Below are positions 39,958 to 49,322 of a DNA stretch of 64,000 bases, piece by piece. This stretch comes from Deltaproteobacteria bacterium. Its GTDB lineage: Bacteria > Desulfobacterota > BSN033 > UBA1163. Made by a program: the position numbers and the translations under genes. The notes under the pieces are model-generated. The model did no database searches. It saw nothing but the letters and a program-made list of their open reading frames with translations, and was not told the DNA's origin. Each line of letters opens with the position of its first letter. The stretch's first letter is position 1. The DNA lies in NCBI GenBank assembly GCA_016875195.1, contig VGRY01000009.1, forward strand, positions 1 through 64,000, written 5' to 3'.

Positions 39958-42900
39958 TTATGGAATTTTAGCTTTTCCAGCGCAGCTTTGGATCGCTCCC
40001 TTCTGTTTACCCGCGATAACATCATCTTTCTGGAGGTCATTGGTCAATGCTGAAACACAACTCACAAACTGACCGTGGTTTCTAGCACCATGGACGCACT
40101 GGTTGATCATATCAGAAATGGTGCAACCATTTCCAACTGAAGCGTTTTCAACCCCTGAATCACACCCGTCAACCACAACGGTATTGCTCAGATCGGACAT
40201 TGGGCACCCGTCAGTCTCGCCACTAAATAGATCGAACACCCCGTCACCGTCGCTGTCCGTAGGGGCCAGCAAAGCACAAACTGAGAAGTGCTCCAACTCT
40301 GCGGTGCAGGTGGCAATGAACGTTTCCGAGTTCGGTGGGTCCTCGGCAACAGCGCAGTTCGCCGGTGGATCGATTGGGACGAAGCTGTCCTTCACTCCGT
40401 CACCGTCTGTATCCGTAAAAACATAGAGATTAAGCTTATTGCGCTGATTGGCGTTTAGTTGCGAGACGTCTGCAACAACGGTGAGCGTGATCGCATTCGC
40501 AAACTCCAATCCGTCCGGTTCCATGATGTAGACAGCGAGCGCATCACCTAGCCCAGGGTTCGGCCCAACCATAAGATCCACTCCTGGATCCTCCGGAATG
40601 GTCTGGGTGACAGAGATGGTTGTGTCCTCGGTAAGGTCACGCGCTTCGATCTCCATGGTCAACGCCTGATCTGGCGTCTGCAGGATGCCGCCCTCCTCTG
40701 CTTTAATCTCCTTGGAGGTGGACCCGCCTTGGTTGCACTGATCAGACGGATCGGCCGGACACACGTCGCACAGGTCTCCAAATGTGTCATTATCCACATT
40801 TGCTTGGGCCGGATTTGAGACTTCCGGACAGTTGTCTATGTCACCACAGATATCGTCACCGTCTATATCATTATCCGCATCATATGGACATCCATCACAG
40901 GCGTCACCCCACCCGTCCCCATCTGCATCTGCCTGACCGGGGTTCGCAACCGCCGGGCAGTTGTCCACGTTGCCACAGACTCCGTCACCGTCTGCATCAT
41001 TGGCGGGATCATTAGGGCATATGTCAAAGCAATCGGCAATCGTATCGTTATCGAGATCAAAACCCTCGTCAACGGAGCCGTCACAGTCGTTGTCTATGGT
41101 GTCGCAGACCTCTGTGGCACCTGGGTTGATGGATGCATCAGTGTCCCCGCAGTCACCGCTCGTTGCGGTCAGCTCAGATGCTATTTTATAGCCAGTTGGC
41201 CTGGCACACTGGGTCAAGGTGCTGCCGTCAGAATAGCCGTCAGCATCAGAATCTTTATACCAGGACTGGTTCGGGCGCTCGTTTGGATTGTCGTCATTAC
41301 AATCATTTTCAGTTGCTGACCCGGTGCATCCACTTATATTAAGCCCGGTTCTTCCATAGCCATCACCATCGGCATCTGTGCAAAGGTCACAAACATCACC
41401 TATTCCATCGTTGTCAGAATCTGTTTGGCCAGGGTTGAAAACATCAGGGCAGTTGTCATGAACATCGTTGATTCCATCGCCGTCTGCGTCAGCAATCTTA
41501 CAGACTGCATCCCCTCCGGTATAATCAGCCGCCTGACCATAGGGATTGTCTCCGTAGCAGTCCACATTTCCGTTTGACTTAAGGATGCAGGTGTGCCCAA
41601 ATCCTGCAGCAACTCCTACTGCATCCCCTAAGGTATAATCAACTGCCTGACCGAAATCATTCGATCCGTAGCAGTCCACATTTCCATTCGACTTAAGGAT
41701 GCAGGTGTGGTAATCTCCCGCAGCGACCCCTATTGCATCCCCTAAGGTATAGTCATTCGCCTGACCATAGGGATTGTATCCGTAGCAGTCCACATTTCCG
41801 TTTAACTTAAGAACACAGGTGTGGAATCCTCCCGCAGCGACCCCTACTGCATCGCCTTTGGTGTAATCATTGGCCTGACCATCATCATTTAATCCGTAGC
41901 AGTCCACACTTCCCTTTGCCCTGAGGACACAAGTGTGGAATCCTCCCGCAGCGACCCCTACTGCATCGCCTCCGGTATAATCTTCCGCCTGACCATAATA
42001 ATTGTATCCGTAGCAGTCCACATTTCCGTTTAACTTGAGGACACAGGTGTGGTATCCTCCTGCAGCGACCCTTACTGCATCGCCCGCGGTATAATCAGCA
42101 GACTGACCGACAAAATTCCCAATTTCATCTTTATCATATCCGTAGCAGTCCACATTTCGGTCTGACTTGAGGACACAGGTGTGTAAAAATCCTGCCGAGA
42201 CCGCTACGGCATCCCCTCCGGTATAATCAGCTGCCTGACCATAATAATTGTATCCGTAGCAGTCCACATTTCCGTTTGCTTTGAGGACGCAGGTGTGGAA
42301 GGATCCAGCAGACAATCCACCACACCTTCCTGAAAATGCATCCTTCCTACCACACACCGCATCCCCTAAGCTGTAATCATTTGCCTGGCCGTAGCTATTG
42401 AATCCGTAGCAGTCCACATTTCCATTTGACTTGAGGACACAGGTGACAGAGTTTCCCGTAGCAACCCCTTCTGCATCCCCTCCGGTATAATCATTGGCCT
42501 GACCATAATAATTGTATCCGTAGCAATCCACATTTCCGTTTAGCTTAAGGACACAGGTGTGAACTTCTCCCGCAGTGACCCCTACTGCATCCCCTCCGGT
42601 ATAATCTTCCGCCTGACCGTAAGCGTTGTTTCCGTAGCAATCCACATTTCCGTTTGACTTAAGGATACAGGTGTGACCTATTGCGCCAAAAAAAGCTCCG
42701 CCTGCAGCTACCGCTACTGCATCTCCTCCGTTATAATCATTGGCCTGACCATAATCATTCCTTCCGTAGCAGTCCACATTTCCGTTTAACTTGAGGACAC
42801 AGGTGTGATCATATCCAACGGATAATCCTACCGCATCCCCGCCGTTATAATCATTGGCCTGACCATAATCATTCCTTCCGTAGCAGTCCACATTTCCGTT

Positions 42901-44379
42901 TGATCGAAGGATACAGGTGTAGTATCCTCCTGCCGCTACCCCTACCGCATCCCCTGCGTTATAATCATTGGCCTCACCATAGTCGTTCTTTCCATAGCAG
43001 ACCACATTTCCGTCTGACTTGAGGACACAGGTGTGGTAATGCCCTGCAGACAATCCAGCACAGTTCTTAACTCCGATTTCGCAGGCATCGCCCCTTCCAT
43101 CATTGTCTCTGTCGCTCTGATCACTATTGGGGTGGTACTGGCAGTTGTCATAGACATCAGGCACCCCATCATTATCGTCATCAGGATCGCAAACATCTCC
43201 CATACCGTCAGCGTCATTGTCAGCCTGATCAGGGTTTGACATAGCGGGGCAGTTGTCACAAACATCACCTATACCGTCAGCATCATTGTCTGCCTGATCA
43301 GAATTGGAAATATCGGGACAGCTGTCATAAACATCGTTGATTCCGTCACCGTCTGAATCGGTGAACCCATTACTACACACTGCATCTCCTCCGGTATAAT
43401 CATTGGCCTGACCATATTGATTGTCTCCGTAACAGTCCACATTTCCGTTTAACTTAAGGACACATGTGTGAAATCCTCCCGCAGCGAGCCCTACTGCATC
43501 CCCTCCGGTATAATCTTCCGCCTGACCATAATAATTGTATCCGTAGCAGTCCACATTTCCGTTTGACCTGAGGACACAGGTGTGATCATATCCTGCAGCT
43601 ATCCCCACTGCATCCCCTACGGTATAATCGTTAGCCCGACCGTAGTCGTTGTTTCCGTAGCAGTCCACATTTCCGTCTGACTTGAGGACACAGGTGTGCA
43701 TATATCCTGCAGAAACTCCTATAGCATCCCCTCCATTATAATCATTGGCCTTACCCCAGCTTACGTCTCCGTAGCAGTCCACATTTCCGTTTGACTTGAG
43801 GACACAGGTGTGACCATCTCCTGCAGCCACCCCTACTGCATCCCCTCCGGTATAATCGTTTGCCTCACCATTGTAATTGTCTCCGTAGCAGTCCACATTT
43901 CCGTTCGACTTGAGGACACAGGTGTGATATGCCCCCGCAGCTACGGCTACTGCATCCCTACCGGTATAATCATTGGCTTGACCGTAGTCGTTGTTTCCGT
44001 AGCAGTCCACATTTCCGTTCGACTTAAGGACGCAGGTGTGCCAATATCCCGCAGATACCCCTACACCATCTCCTCCGGTATAATCATTGGCCTCACCATA
44101 GTCGTTCTTTCCGTAACAGTCCACATTTCCGTTTGACTTAAGGACACAGGTGTGGAGCCATCCTGCAGACAGCCCAGCACAGGTGCCTGAAAAAGCTTCC
44201 CCTTGGTTGCTTAAGCCCCCAATTAAACCAAACATGATCACTCCATAAACCCAAACTCCTGCCAGCTTCTTTAGGAAGGGTCTCAGATTTATCCTCTTTT
44301 CTGCATGTCTTTTCGATAATACAGCACTGAGTGAGGATTCCATCAGAGCCAACGAATTTATTAGGACGAGTTTCTTCAT
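39958..44379 (-). CDS. Giant secreted protein with three RCC1-like propellers and thrombospondin type 3 repeats
   Basis: About 1473 residues. A long signal region (hydrophobic core [16 protein letters not shown]) is followed by 20 repeats of about 38 residues, each like [15 protein letters not shown], then GNVDCYG and [11 protein letters not shown]. They fall in three blocks of 7, 6 and 7. Each block opens with C(A/G)GLSAG and closes with AVC. Between blocks 1 and 2, and after block 3, lie calcium-binding TSP3 repeats ([15 protein letters not shown]). A MopE-like [15 protein letters not shown] motif and a beta-rich C-terminal region follow. The start at 44379 has AAAGGGGGG upstream; the frame is open to 44517. 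No sorting signal was recognised. It is probably a surface or released adhesin. Confidence 0.88.
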   Translation of the reverse strand: MKKLVLINSLALMESSLSAVLSKRHAEKRINLRPFLKKLAGVWVYGVIMFGLIGGLSNQGEAFSGTCAGLSAGWLHTCVLKSNGNVDCYGKNDYGEANDYTGGDGVGVSAGYWHTCVLKSNGNVDCYGNNDYGQANDYTGRDAVAVAAGAYHTCVLKSNGNVDCYGDNYNGEANDYTGGDAVGVAAGDGHTCVLKSNGNVDCYGDVSWGKANDYNGGDAIGVSAGYMHTCVLKSDGNVDCYGNNDYGRANDYTVGDAVGIAAGYDHTCVLRSNGNVDCYGYNYYGQAEDYTGGDAVGLAAGGFHTCVLKLNGNVDCYGDNQYGQANDYTGGDAVCSNGFTDSDGDGINDVYDSCPDISNSDQADNDADGIGDVCDNCPAMSNPDQADNDADGMGDVCDPDDDNDGVPDVYDNCQYHPNSDQSDRDNDGRGDACEIGVKNCAGLSAGHYHTCVLKSDGNVVCYGKNDYGEANDYNAGDAVGVAAGGYYTCILRSNGNVDCYGRNDYGQANDYNGGDAVGLSVGYDHTCVLKLNGNVDCYGRNDYGQANDYNGGDAVAVAAGGAFFGAIGHTCILKSNGNVDCYGNNAYGQAEDYTGGDAVGVTAGEVHTCVLKLNGNVDCYGYNYYGQANDYTGGDAEGVATGNSVTCVLKSNGNVDCYGFNSYGQANDYSLGDAVCGRKDAFSGRCGGLSAGSFHTCVLKANGNVDCYGYNYYGQAADYTGGDAVAVSAGFLHTCVLKSDRNVDCYGYDKDEIGNFVGQSADYTAGDAVRVAAGGYHTCVLKLNGNVDCYGYNYYGQAEDYTGGDAVGVAAGGFHTCVLRAKGSVDCYGLNDDGQANDYTKGDAVGVAAGGFHTCVLKLNGNVDCYGYNPYGQANDYTLGDAIGVAAGDYHTCILKSNGNVDCYGSNDFGQAVDYTLGDAVGVAAGFGHTCILKSNGNVDCYGDNPYGQAADYTGGDAVCKIADADGDGINDVHDNCPDVFNPGQTDSDNDGIGDVCDLCTDADGDGYGRTGLNISGCTGSATENDCNDDNPNERPNQSWYKDSDADGYSDGSTLTQCARPTGYKIASELTATSGDCGDTDASINPGATEVCDTIDNDCDGSVDEGFDLDNDTIADCFDICPNDPANDADGDGVCGNVDNCPAVANPGQADADGDGWGDACDGCPYDADNDIDGDDICGDIDNCPEVSNPAQANVDNDTFGDLCDVCPADPSDQCNQGGSTSKEIKAEEGGILQTPDQALTMEIEARDLTEDTTISVTQTIPEDPGVDLMVGPNPGLGDALAVYIMEPDGLEFANAITLTVVADVSQLNANQRNKLNLYVFTDTDGDGVKDSFVPIDPPANCAVAEDPPNSETFIATCTAELEHFSVCALLAPTDSDGDGVFDLFSGETDGCPMSDLSNTVVVDGCDSGVENASVGNGCTISDMINQCVHGARNHGQFVSCVSALTNDLQKDDVIAGKQKGAIQSCAGKAKIP

Positions 44380-44519
44380 AGCGACCCCCCTTTGGTGAAC
44401 AATAGCGCAATCAGGATAGCGTGAAACACGATGTTGAAAATGAAAGGCCTTCAAAGGAATTCTACAATCACTCTGGGCGCCCTCATTAACCGCCCAATCC
44501 ATGAGCTTCCTTCTCAATG

Positions 44520-44554
44520 AAAAAAACCGCTACCCATGTCTTATCGGATAGCGG
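44520..44554 (-). terminator. Hairpin with T-run in the leader of the giant gene (attenuator-like)
   Basis: On the minus strand CCGCTATCC, loop GATAAGACAT, GGGTAGCGG, then seven T. The stem has eight canonical pairs and one wobble pair. It sits 140 bases before the start codon and downstream of a good promoter. Confidence 0.65.
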
Positions 44555-44578
44555 CCCGACTACCCCGTTTTTTAACCT

Positions 44579-44602
44579 CCAGAAATATTCGAATATTTCT
44601 GG
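44579..44602. promoter_or_regulatory. Perfect 24-bp palindrome near the start of the giant gene's transcript
   Basis: CCAGAAATATTC followed by its exact complement GAATATTTCTGG. It lies just below the predicted transcription start, so it is an operator or a 5' hairpin. Confidence 0.65.
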
Positions 44603-44616
44603 ACCCATTAAATTTC

Positions 44617-44645
44617 ATGATGCTGATATTTTTTTAAAATGTCAA
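44617..44645 (-). promoter_or_regulatory. Candidate promoter of the giant gene
   Basis: TTGACA (44645-44640), 17 bases, CATCAT (44622-44617) on the minus strand. The message would begin near 44610 and have a leader of about 230 bases containing the palindrome and the hairpin. Confidence 0.45.
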
Positions 44646-44821
44646 GAACCTTTTTATCGAGGATAAAATTACGTAAATAGCGGTAAAATCTGATAAAATG
44701 TAGCTTATTCCCCAATGGCTTTTCTTAGAGAAGCGCAGCTTAGACATTTATCTCCATCATTACCATCTGAAACATTGCATGTTGAGGGAGTATATGCGAA
44801 TTAATCTTTATGGAAATCAAC

Positions 44822-44872
44822 GGTCAAAATTTAGGGCGTCGGCCTCCAGAAGTTGAACATATCTTGCCAGAA
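44822..44872. repeat. Short partial copy of the 480-bp dispersed repeat
   Basis: GGTCAAAATTTAGGGCG and then CAGAAGTTGAACATATCTTG correspond to 45704-45750 (shared 21-base core AGAAGTTGAACATATCTTGCCA, quoted in part). The rest of 44646-45042 shows no gene. Confidence 0.55.
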
Positions 44873-45042
44873 TCCTTGCCGGCTATCGAGTTGAGAAAGG
44901 GGAAGGTATGATCTTCAAACAGTGGGTTTTAGAGTTTAGAAAAACGCCAAGAAGACAGCAGCTATAAGACAGTTCTGAAGGATAAGTTAACGCGAGAGCC
45001 CTACCCAAACCAGAGTTAAACGAATGGTTAGGTCGGGTAGTA

Positions 45043-45348
45043 TTACCTATGCAATGCTTCGGCGTGCAATTTTATTCCAAGTGCCGCCATCACCTTGAGG
45101 ATCGTGTCGAAACCGGGAATACGTTCACCCGAGAGGGTCTTGTAAAGACTTTCGCGGGACAGACCGGCATCACGCGCGACCTGCGCCATCCCCTTAGCGC
45201 GGGCGATATCACCCAGTGCCTTAGCAATGAATGCGGCATCGCCGTTGGCCTCCTCAAGACAGGCTTCCAGATATGCGGCCATGTCTTCTGGAGTCCGGAG
45301 ATGCTCGGCGACATCGTAGCGTGTTGTTTTGGTCTTGCTCATGCTCAT
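45043..45348 (-). CDS. Putative addiction-module antitoxin (HTH, HigA2-like)
   Basis: A 101-residue protein of the addiction-module antidote family. It begins TTRYDVAEHLRTPEDMAAYL, has EEANGDAAFIAKALGDIARA and the helix-turn-helix AQVARDAGLSRESLYKTLSG, ending IKLHAEALHR. The frame is intact. TAGGAGG, made partly from the stop of the toxin gene, is its ribosome site. Its toxin partner upstream carries a nonsense codon, so the antitoxin appears orphaned. Confidence 0.88.
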   Translation of the reverse strand: MSMSKTKTTRYDVAEHLRTPEDMAAYLEACLEEANGDAAFIAKALGDIARAKGMAQVARDAGLSRESLYKTLSGERIPGFDTILKVMAALGIKLHAEALHR

Positions 45349-45357
45349 GGCTCCCTC

Positions 45358-45648
45358 CTAAAGGTTACGGGCGAGGCGCAACGCCCTTTTTATGTCGCTG
45401 GCCTGCGTGCTCTTGTCACCACCGGCAAGCAAAATGATTACTGTGTGCCCGCGCATCGTGAAGTAAATCCGGTAACCTGGACCATAATCGATTCATAATT
45501 TCGAGACGCCTTCACCAACTGCTTTTACATCTCCTGGATTCCCAGCGGCCAATCGCTCAACGCGAGCCAGAACGCGCGCCCGGGCACGAATGTCGCGCAG
45601 GCCATCAAGCCATCGGGCGTACGTATCGGTTTTGCGAATTTCAATCAC
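45358..45648 (-). pseudogene. RelE-like addiction-module toxin, inactivated by one stop codon
   Basis: From a GTG at 45648 the frame encodes VIEIRKTDTYARWLDGLRDI then RARARVLARVERLAAGNPGD, typical of this toxin family. Codon 52 is TGA (45495-45493). The same frame goes on as IDYGPGYRIYFTMRG, HTVIILLAGGDKSTQASDIK and RALRLARNL to TAG at 45358, a normal toxin C-terminus. Family members have Arg at the stop position (LRI-YGPGYR), so a single CGA to TGA change explains it. No frameshift is present. The essential C-terminal half would not be made. Confidence 0.85.
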
Positions 45649-45654
45649 AAAGGT

Positions 45655-45683
45655 ATTGTAGCCTAATGGCTACGCTTAATCAA
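45655..45683 (-). promoter_or_regulatory. Promoter and operator of the broken toxin module
   Basis: TTGATT (45683-45678), 17 bases, TACAAT (45660-45655). The spacer holds GTAGCC-TAAT-GGCTAC (45658-45673), a perfect inverted repeat. The -10 box ends six bases before the GTG start, the same distance as in the higBA-like module. Confidence 0.6.
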
Positions 45684-45699
45684 TGCTTTTTATCGGGAG

Positions 45700-46180
45700 A
45701 TGTCAAGGGTCCAAATTTTAAGGCGCATAGAAGTTGAACATATCTTGCCAAATAATGGAGCCTTTCGGGCCTTCAAAACCGAGAATATCTTGCCACTATA
45801 CGCCCCATCCAATTAATTACGATCTGAGAAACAAGTTTACCCCTGAACTCATTCAGTTGTTTACCGTTTGAAGTATTGCATGGAGGTGTAACTTGCCAGA
45901 ACGAGGAAGGACGAGCTGCGAAATGGGGTTAGGGCTTTTATGACGGAGTCTTAAGCGTTTACAGCGTGAGGAGAAATTGGTCTAAGTGGATTTGGCGTGA
46001 GGTGAGTTGATGGAAGACGGACTCGTCATTGATGCTGTCGTTTCCACCTGCGCTACAAAAGAAGCATGCTCCAGAAATCGAAGATTTCCAGTTGCAGAAA
46101 TGGTGCATGCCGGTTCAATATAGGAGAATCAAATTGGAACATTTTAAGGAGTCTGGAAACAGAGGATAGATAGCAGATAT
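45700..46180. repeat. Fullest copy of a dispersed repeat, about 480 bp
   Basis: The left part (45767-45952) matches 54348-54534; the right part (45936-46180) matches 39532-39777; the extreme left matches 44822-44872. All are in the same orientation. The word ATATCTTGCCA occurs twice in it. No coding frame is convincing. The 350 bases from 46181 to 46530 show no gene; they hold a palindrome TGACAC-AAAG-GTGTCA at 46437-46453. Confidence 0.75.
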
Positions 46181-46530
46181 CCACAATCCCCGGCCGCCCC
46201 TCTTGTTAAATCAGACTATCCCTAATTATCGGTACCAAAATTGAACTATCAGGGGAGTCAGTAAGTCTGTTGATGAGTATATGCTCTTGCATTGGCAAAG
46301 TCAGCCTAGGCACATCGGTTGGAATATTATCTCTGTAAAAAAACTTCTGGCACGAGTTGGAAGCTTGTTTTGTTCAAGTAAGTGTGGAGATGAACTTCGG
46401 AAGTACCGTGCGGGTATCGGGTCCGGAGAGCTTCCCTTGACACAAAGGTGTCAGGACTGAAACGGATCACAAACGCGAAAATAGTCACTTTTCATTGCTG
46501 AAATCTTAGCCTGTGCGCCGTGGTCAAGAT

Positions 46531-47523
46531 TCATTTTTGCTTCAGGGTGGGATAGGCCATAAGGGCAGTAGCCATGACATTCTCAATAGAGAACGGCGAC
46601 GTAAGCGCCGTGACTGCAGCATCGACTTCGAGAGGAGTGCGGAAGCCCGTGATCGCAGCGCTAATGTGGGGATTGGCAAAGGTAAACTGTATAGCCGCCG
46701 AATGGAGCGATAGTCCCGGCGGAAGGAGGGGAGTCAGGTGGGTCGCCCGGCTGCTGTCCCGCTCATAAAGAGTCAGGGGGAAAAAAGAGGTTTTTAGAGT
46801 GTGGGCACTAGGGGGATTCCCCAGAAGCGCCCCACCAGCGAAGATCCTGATTGCAAAGACACCCATCTTCTGCTCTGTACAATCGGCAATGATGTTCCCG
46901 TAATTCGTTTCGGAAAAACCCTCGGGCATGATTTGACCGGCGCTTGGATTTAAAAGATTATAAGGCACTTGTATCGTCGCAAATGCCCCTGAGCTAACCA
47001 CCTCGCGAAGGGCTATCGGGTGGCCCATCCCCGTAAGGCCTATGTGCTGCACAATTCCGTCGGCCTGGAGATCGCGGAACGCCTCTAAAACACCGTCCTT
47101 CCCTAGAACGTCCCCTGTCGTAATCGAGGTTGGCTCATCATCGCGTGACACCGTAATGGAATTATGGAGTTGAAGAAGGGCGATTTGCTCTGTTCCTAAG
47201 CGTTTTAGGCTGGCCACAACTGAAGCGCGAGTGTGCTTCCGGATATCACTGAGGTGCTCGTTCAGATATCGAACTTTAGTGGCAATGTGAATTCCCGCAG
47301 GGCGGCCGAGCCGTTCCAGGGCCGCCCCTAGACTCGCCTCCGATTTCCCATTGCCATACCCTGGCGCGGTATCGAACCAGTTGATCCCTACGTCGATGGC
47401 GTGTCTGATCATGAGGCACTGGTCATCCGGATCTAGTTCTTCCATCCAGCCTGATACTGGTCCGCAACCAAAAGCAATCCGTGAAACGTGAATTCCCGTT
47501 TGGCCCAATATACAATACTGCAT
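46531..47523 (-). CDS. Aldo/keto reductase
   Basis: A 330-residue TIM-barrel oxidoreductase. It begins CILGQTGIHVSRIAFGCGPV and has NWFDTAPGYGNGKSEASLGA with catalytic Asp and Tyr, and IATKVRYLNEH with the Lys. The NADPH-binding end is seen as ISAAITGFRTPLEVDAAVTA. The sequence resembles L-galactose/L-fucose-type reductases of this family. It stands alone, between the dispersed repeat and a 715-base gap. It may have come with the repeat-flanked region or be a stable neighbour. Confidence 0.9.
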   Translation of the reverse strand: MQYCILGQTGIHVSRIAFGCGPVSGWMEELDPDDQCLMIRHAIDVGINWFDTAPGYGNGKSEASLGAALERLGRPAGIHIATKVRYLNEHLSDIRKHTRASVVASLKRLGTEQIALLQLHNSITVSRDDEPTSITTGDVLGKDGVLEAFRDLQADGIVQHIGLTGMGHPIALREVVSSGAFATIQVPYNLLNPSAGQIMPEGFSETNYGNIIADCTEQKMGVFAIRIFAGGALLGNPPSAHTLKTSFFPLTLYERDSSRATHLTPLLPPGLSLHSAAIQFTFANPHISAAITGFRTPLEVDAAVTALTSPFSIENVMATALMAYPTLKQK

Positions 47524-48238
47524 CTGCCTCCCCCTTTCGCTCTTTCCATCTCTCTCACGCCACCGCCTTGCGCTCAGTAGAGGTCCTCTCGTTTTCGGCC
47601 ACTTCTATCCTCACTTCAGATTTTTTCGATTAATAAATTGAAACCCGGAATACTCTTTAAGTCAAGGCGAGATTCTCAATGATTTAATGGTAGACCATTT
47701 CGGTATCCAGGAAAGAAGCTGACCATTCCATCTAATAAGCCGGAGGAATCAAAACGATACGTCTGCAATCGTTCGCCCGCGCAAAGCCCCGGCTTTAAAG
47801 GCGAGGTAGACGAACTTAAGAGTGAAATTAAATAACCAAAGTTGATAAAGAATTTCGAACCCTAATCCACGGATTTCTTGCCAGGAGATAGACCTACTAA
47901 TTCGTAAATATGCCCTATTCTCCACTGCATGAAGCCAGGATTAACCCATTGGTCACAATTACACTGGAAAGGAGGGTTTCTATGGGCGTAATCTTTCGTA
48001 AGTTCCACCAAAATGTCAGGGAGCGCCCAGAGGCCTGATCTCAGAGCCAAAGTGAAGGGGAGGCATGGGCACGGCATTGTTGACGATACGGCTGAGATGT
48101 GATAGGTAATAAACCCAAGGACACGGATAACACGAAATTGCCCCTCGGGGTTGGAACTCAGCCCCGCAAGAACATTGGGTAATATCAAAACATACAAAAC
48201 ATAACACCGCCCTTGCGAGGGAAGGAAAGGAGCCTGTC
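47524..48238. other. Gene-free stretch of 715 bases
   Basis: Frames on both strands are short and lack family features or ribosome sites. The longest (minus 47862-48197) starts with a hydrophobic run but resembles nothing known. The last 40 bases carry the GGAAAGGAG site of the DapA-family gene. It may be decayed coding sequence. Confidence 0.5.
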
Positions 48239-49180
48239 ATGAAGAGAAAAGACCCAAAGAGACCATGGAAAAACATCTTTCCAGCCATTGCGGTTCCCTT
48301 CAATAAGGACTACTCGATCAACGAAGGGGAGTTGAGACAGTATGTGCGATGGCTCGCCAACATCGATGGCATCGATGGTCTCGTCTGCAATGGTCATACG
48401 GGGGAAATCACGTCGCTCAATCGAAAGGAAAAGGTGAGGGTCACCGAAATTGTTGCGGATGAGGTGGGAGATAAAGTCCTCGTCATCTCGGGTATCGCTG
48501 GCGACGAAGGAACGCTGGATGCCATCGATCGGGCCAAAGAGATGCAGGCCGTCGGGGCCGATGGCATTCTCCTGATGCCTCCCCACATCTGGCTCCGCTT
48601 CGGGATGAAACCGGAATCTCCCGTGAAATATTTCCAGGAGGTGGGAGCGGCCATCGATATGGGCATCATCATCCACCAGTACCCTTATGATTGTAAGGCT
48701 TTCTATCCTGCGAACATGGTTCTCGAGATGGCGAAGATCTCCAACGTAAAAGCTCTAAAATGTGGCATCCGTCACATGGGGATTTATGAGAGGGACGTTC
48801 GAATATTCCGTGAGAAGGCGCCGAAGCTGTCAATCCTGAGCTGCATGGATGAGTATCTCGTGACGAGCTTCTACATTGGAGTCGACGGGGCCCTGGTCGG
48901 TTTTGGCGGTCTTATTCCCGAATTGATCACCCAGGCCTGGAATGCAGTTCAGGCCAATGACTTTGTCAAGATCAGAAAATTGCAGTCCAAGATCTTTCCT
49001 GTCACTCAAGCGGTTTACCAGATCGGACAGCCCTCCGGGGAAGCCCACGCAAGGCTCAAAGAGGCCCTGCGGCAAAGAGGGATTTTTAGCTCAGCATTGA
49101 TGCGCCCCCCGGTCATGCCCATCAGTGACCAGGAGAAGAAAAATGTGGCAGTGGCATTGAAGGCAGCAGGCCTGAAATGA
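48239..49180 (+). CDS. Dihydrodipicolinate synthase (DapA)-family aldolase
   Basis: A 313-residue (beta/alpha)8 class I aldolase. It begins KNIFPAIAVPFNKDYSINEG, with DGLVCNGHTGEITSLNRKEK and VLVISGIAGDEGTLDAIDRA, typical of the family. The Schiff-base Lys is probably in VKALKCGIRHMG and Tyr in IIIHQYPYD. The Cys after the Lys and the HQYPYD loop differ from true DapA, so a catabolic aldolase or hydro-lyase is more likely than lysine synthesis. It starts an operon with a fused TRAP permease and a TAXI receptor. Confidence 0.88.
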   Translation: MKRKDPKRPWKNIFPAIAVPFNKDYSINEGELRQYVRWLANIDGIDGLVCNGHTGEITSLNRKEKVRVTEIVADEVGDKVLVISGIAGDEGTLDAIDRAKEMQAVGADGILLMPPHIWLRFGMKPESPVKYFQEVGAAIDMGIIIHQYPYDCKAFYPANMVLEMAKISNVKALKCGIRHMGIYERDVRIFREKAPKLSILSCMDEYLVTSFYIGVDGALVGFGGLIPELITQAWNAVQANDFVKIRKLQSKIFPVTQAVYQIGQPSGEAHARLKEALRQRGIFSSALMRPPVMPISDQEKKNVAVALKAAGLK

Positions 49181-49322
49181 AGCAGCGACATAGGGCCCCG
49201 AGCTCCTCGAAGCATCAGTCTATGTCTTTTGTCCTTACCGTCCTCTGTTGATCCGTTACCCGATGGACAGAGAAAGGTCGCCGACAAGGGACACGTTTCG
49301 TTAAGTCAAGGGAAGGCATTCC

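Noticed and set aside
43033-44136. Plus-strand frames opposite the giant gene (for example 43810-44136)
   Set aside because: They repeat with the 114-base period and are mirror frames of the blade codons.
41500-44190. Regular direct repeats that could suggest a CRISPR array or satellite DNA
   Set aside because: The period is 114 bases and the repeats are in-frame codons of RCC1-like blades; there are no spacers of CRISPR type and no cas genes.
44500-44610. Cyclic-di-GMP (GEMM) riboswitch before the giant gene
   Set aside because: The GGTAGC-like end is suggestive, but the conserved GGCAAACC and GACGCAAAGCC parts are absent.
45493-45495. TGA in the toxin gene as a selenocysteine codon
   Set aside because: The family has Arg here, and no selenocysteine insertion hairpin directly after the codon was recognised; a point mutation is simpler.
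47862-48197. 111-codon minus-strand frame in the 715-base gap
   Set aside because: No ribosome site, no family features and a composition typical of non-coding frames.
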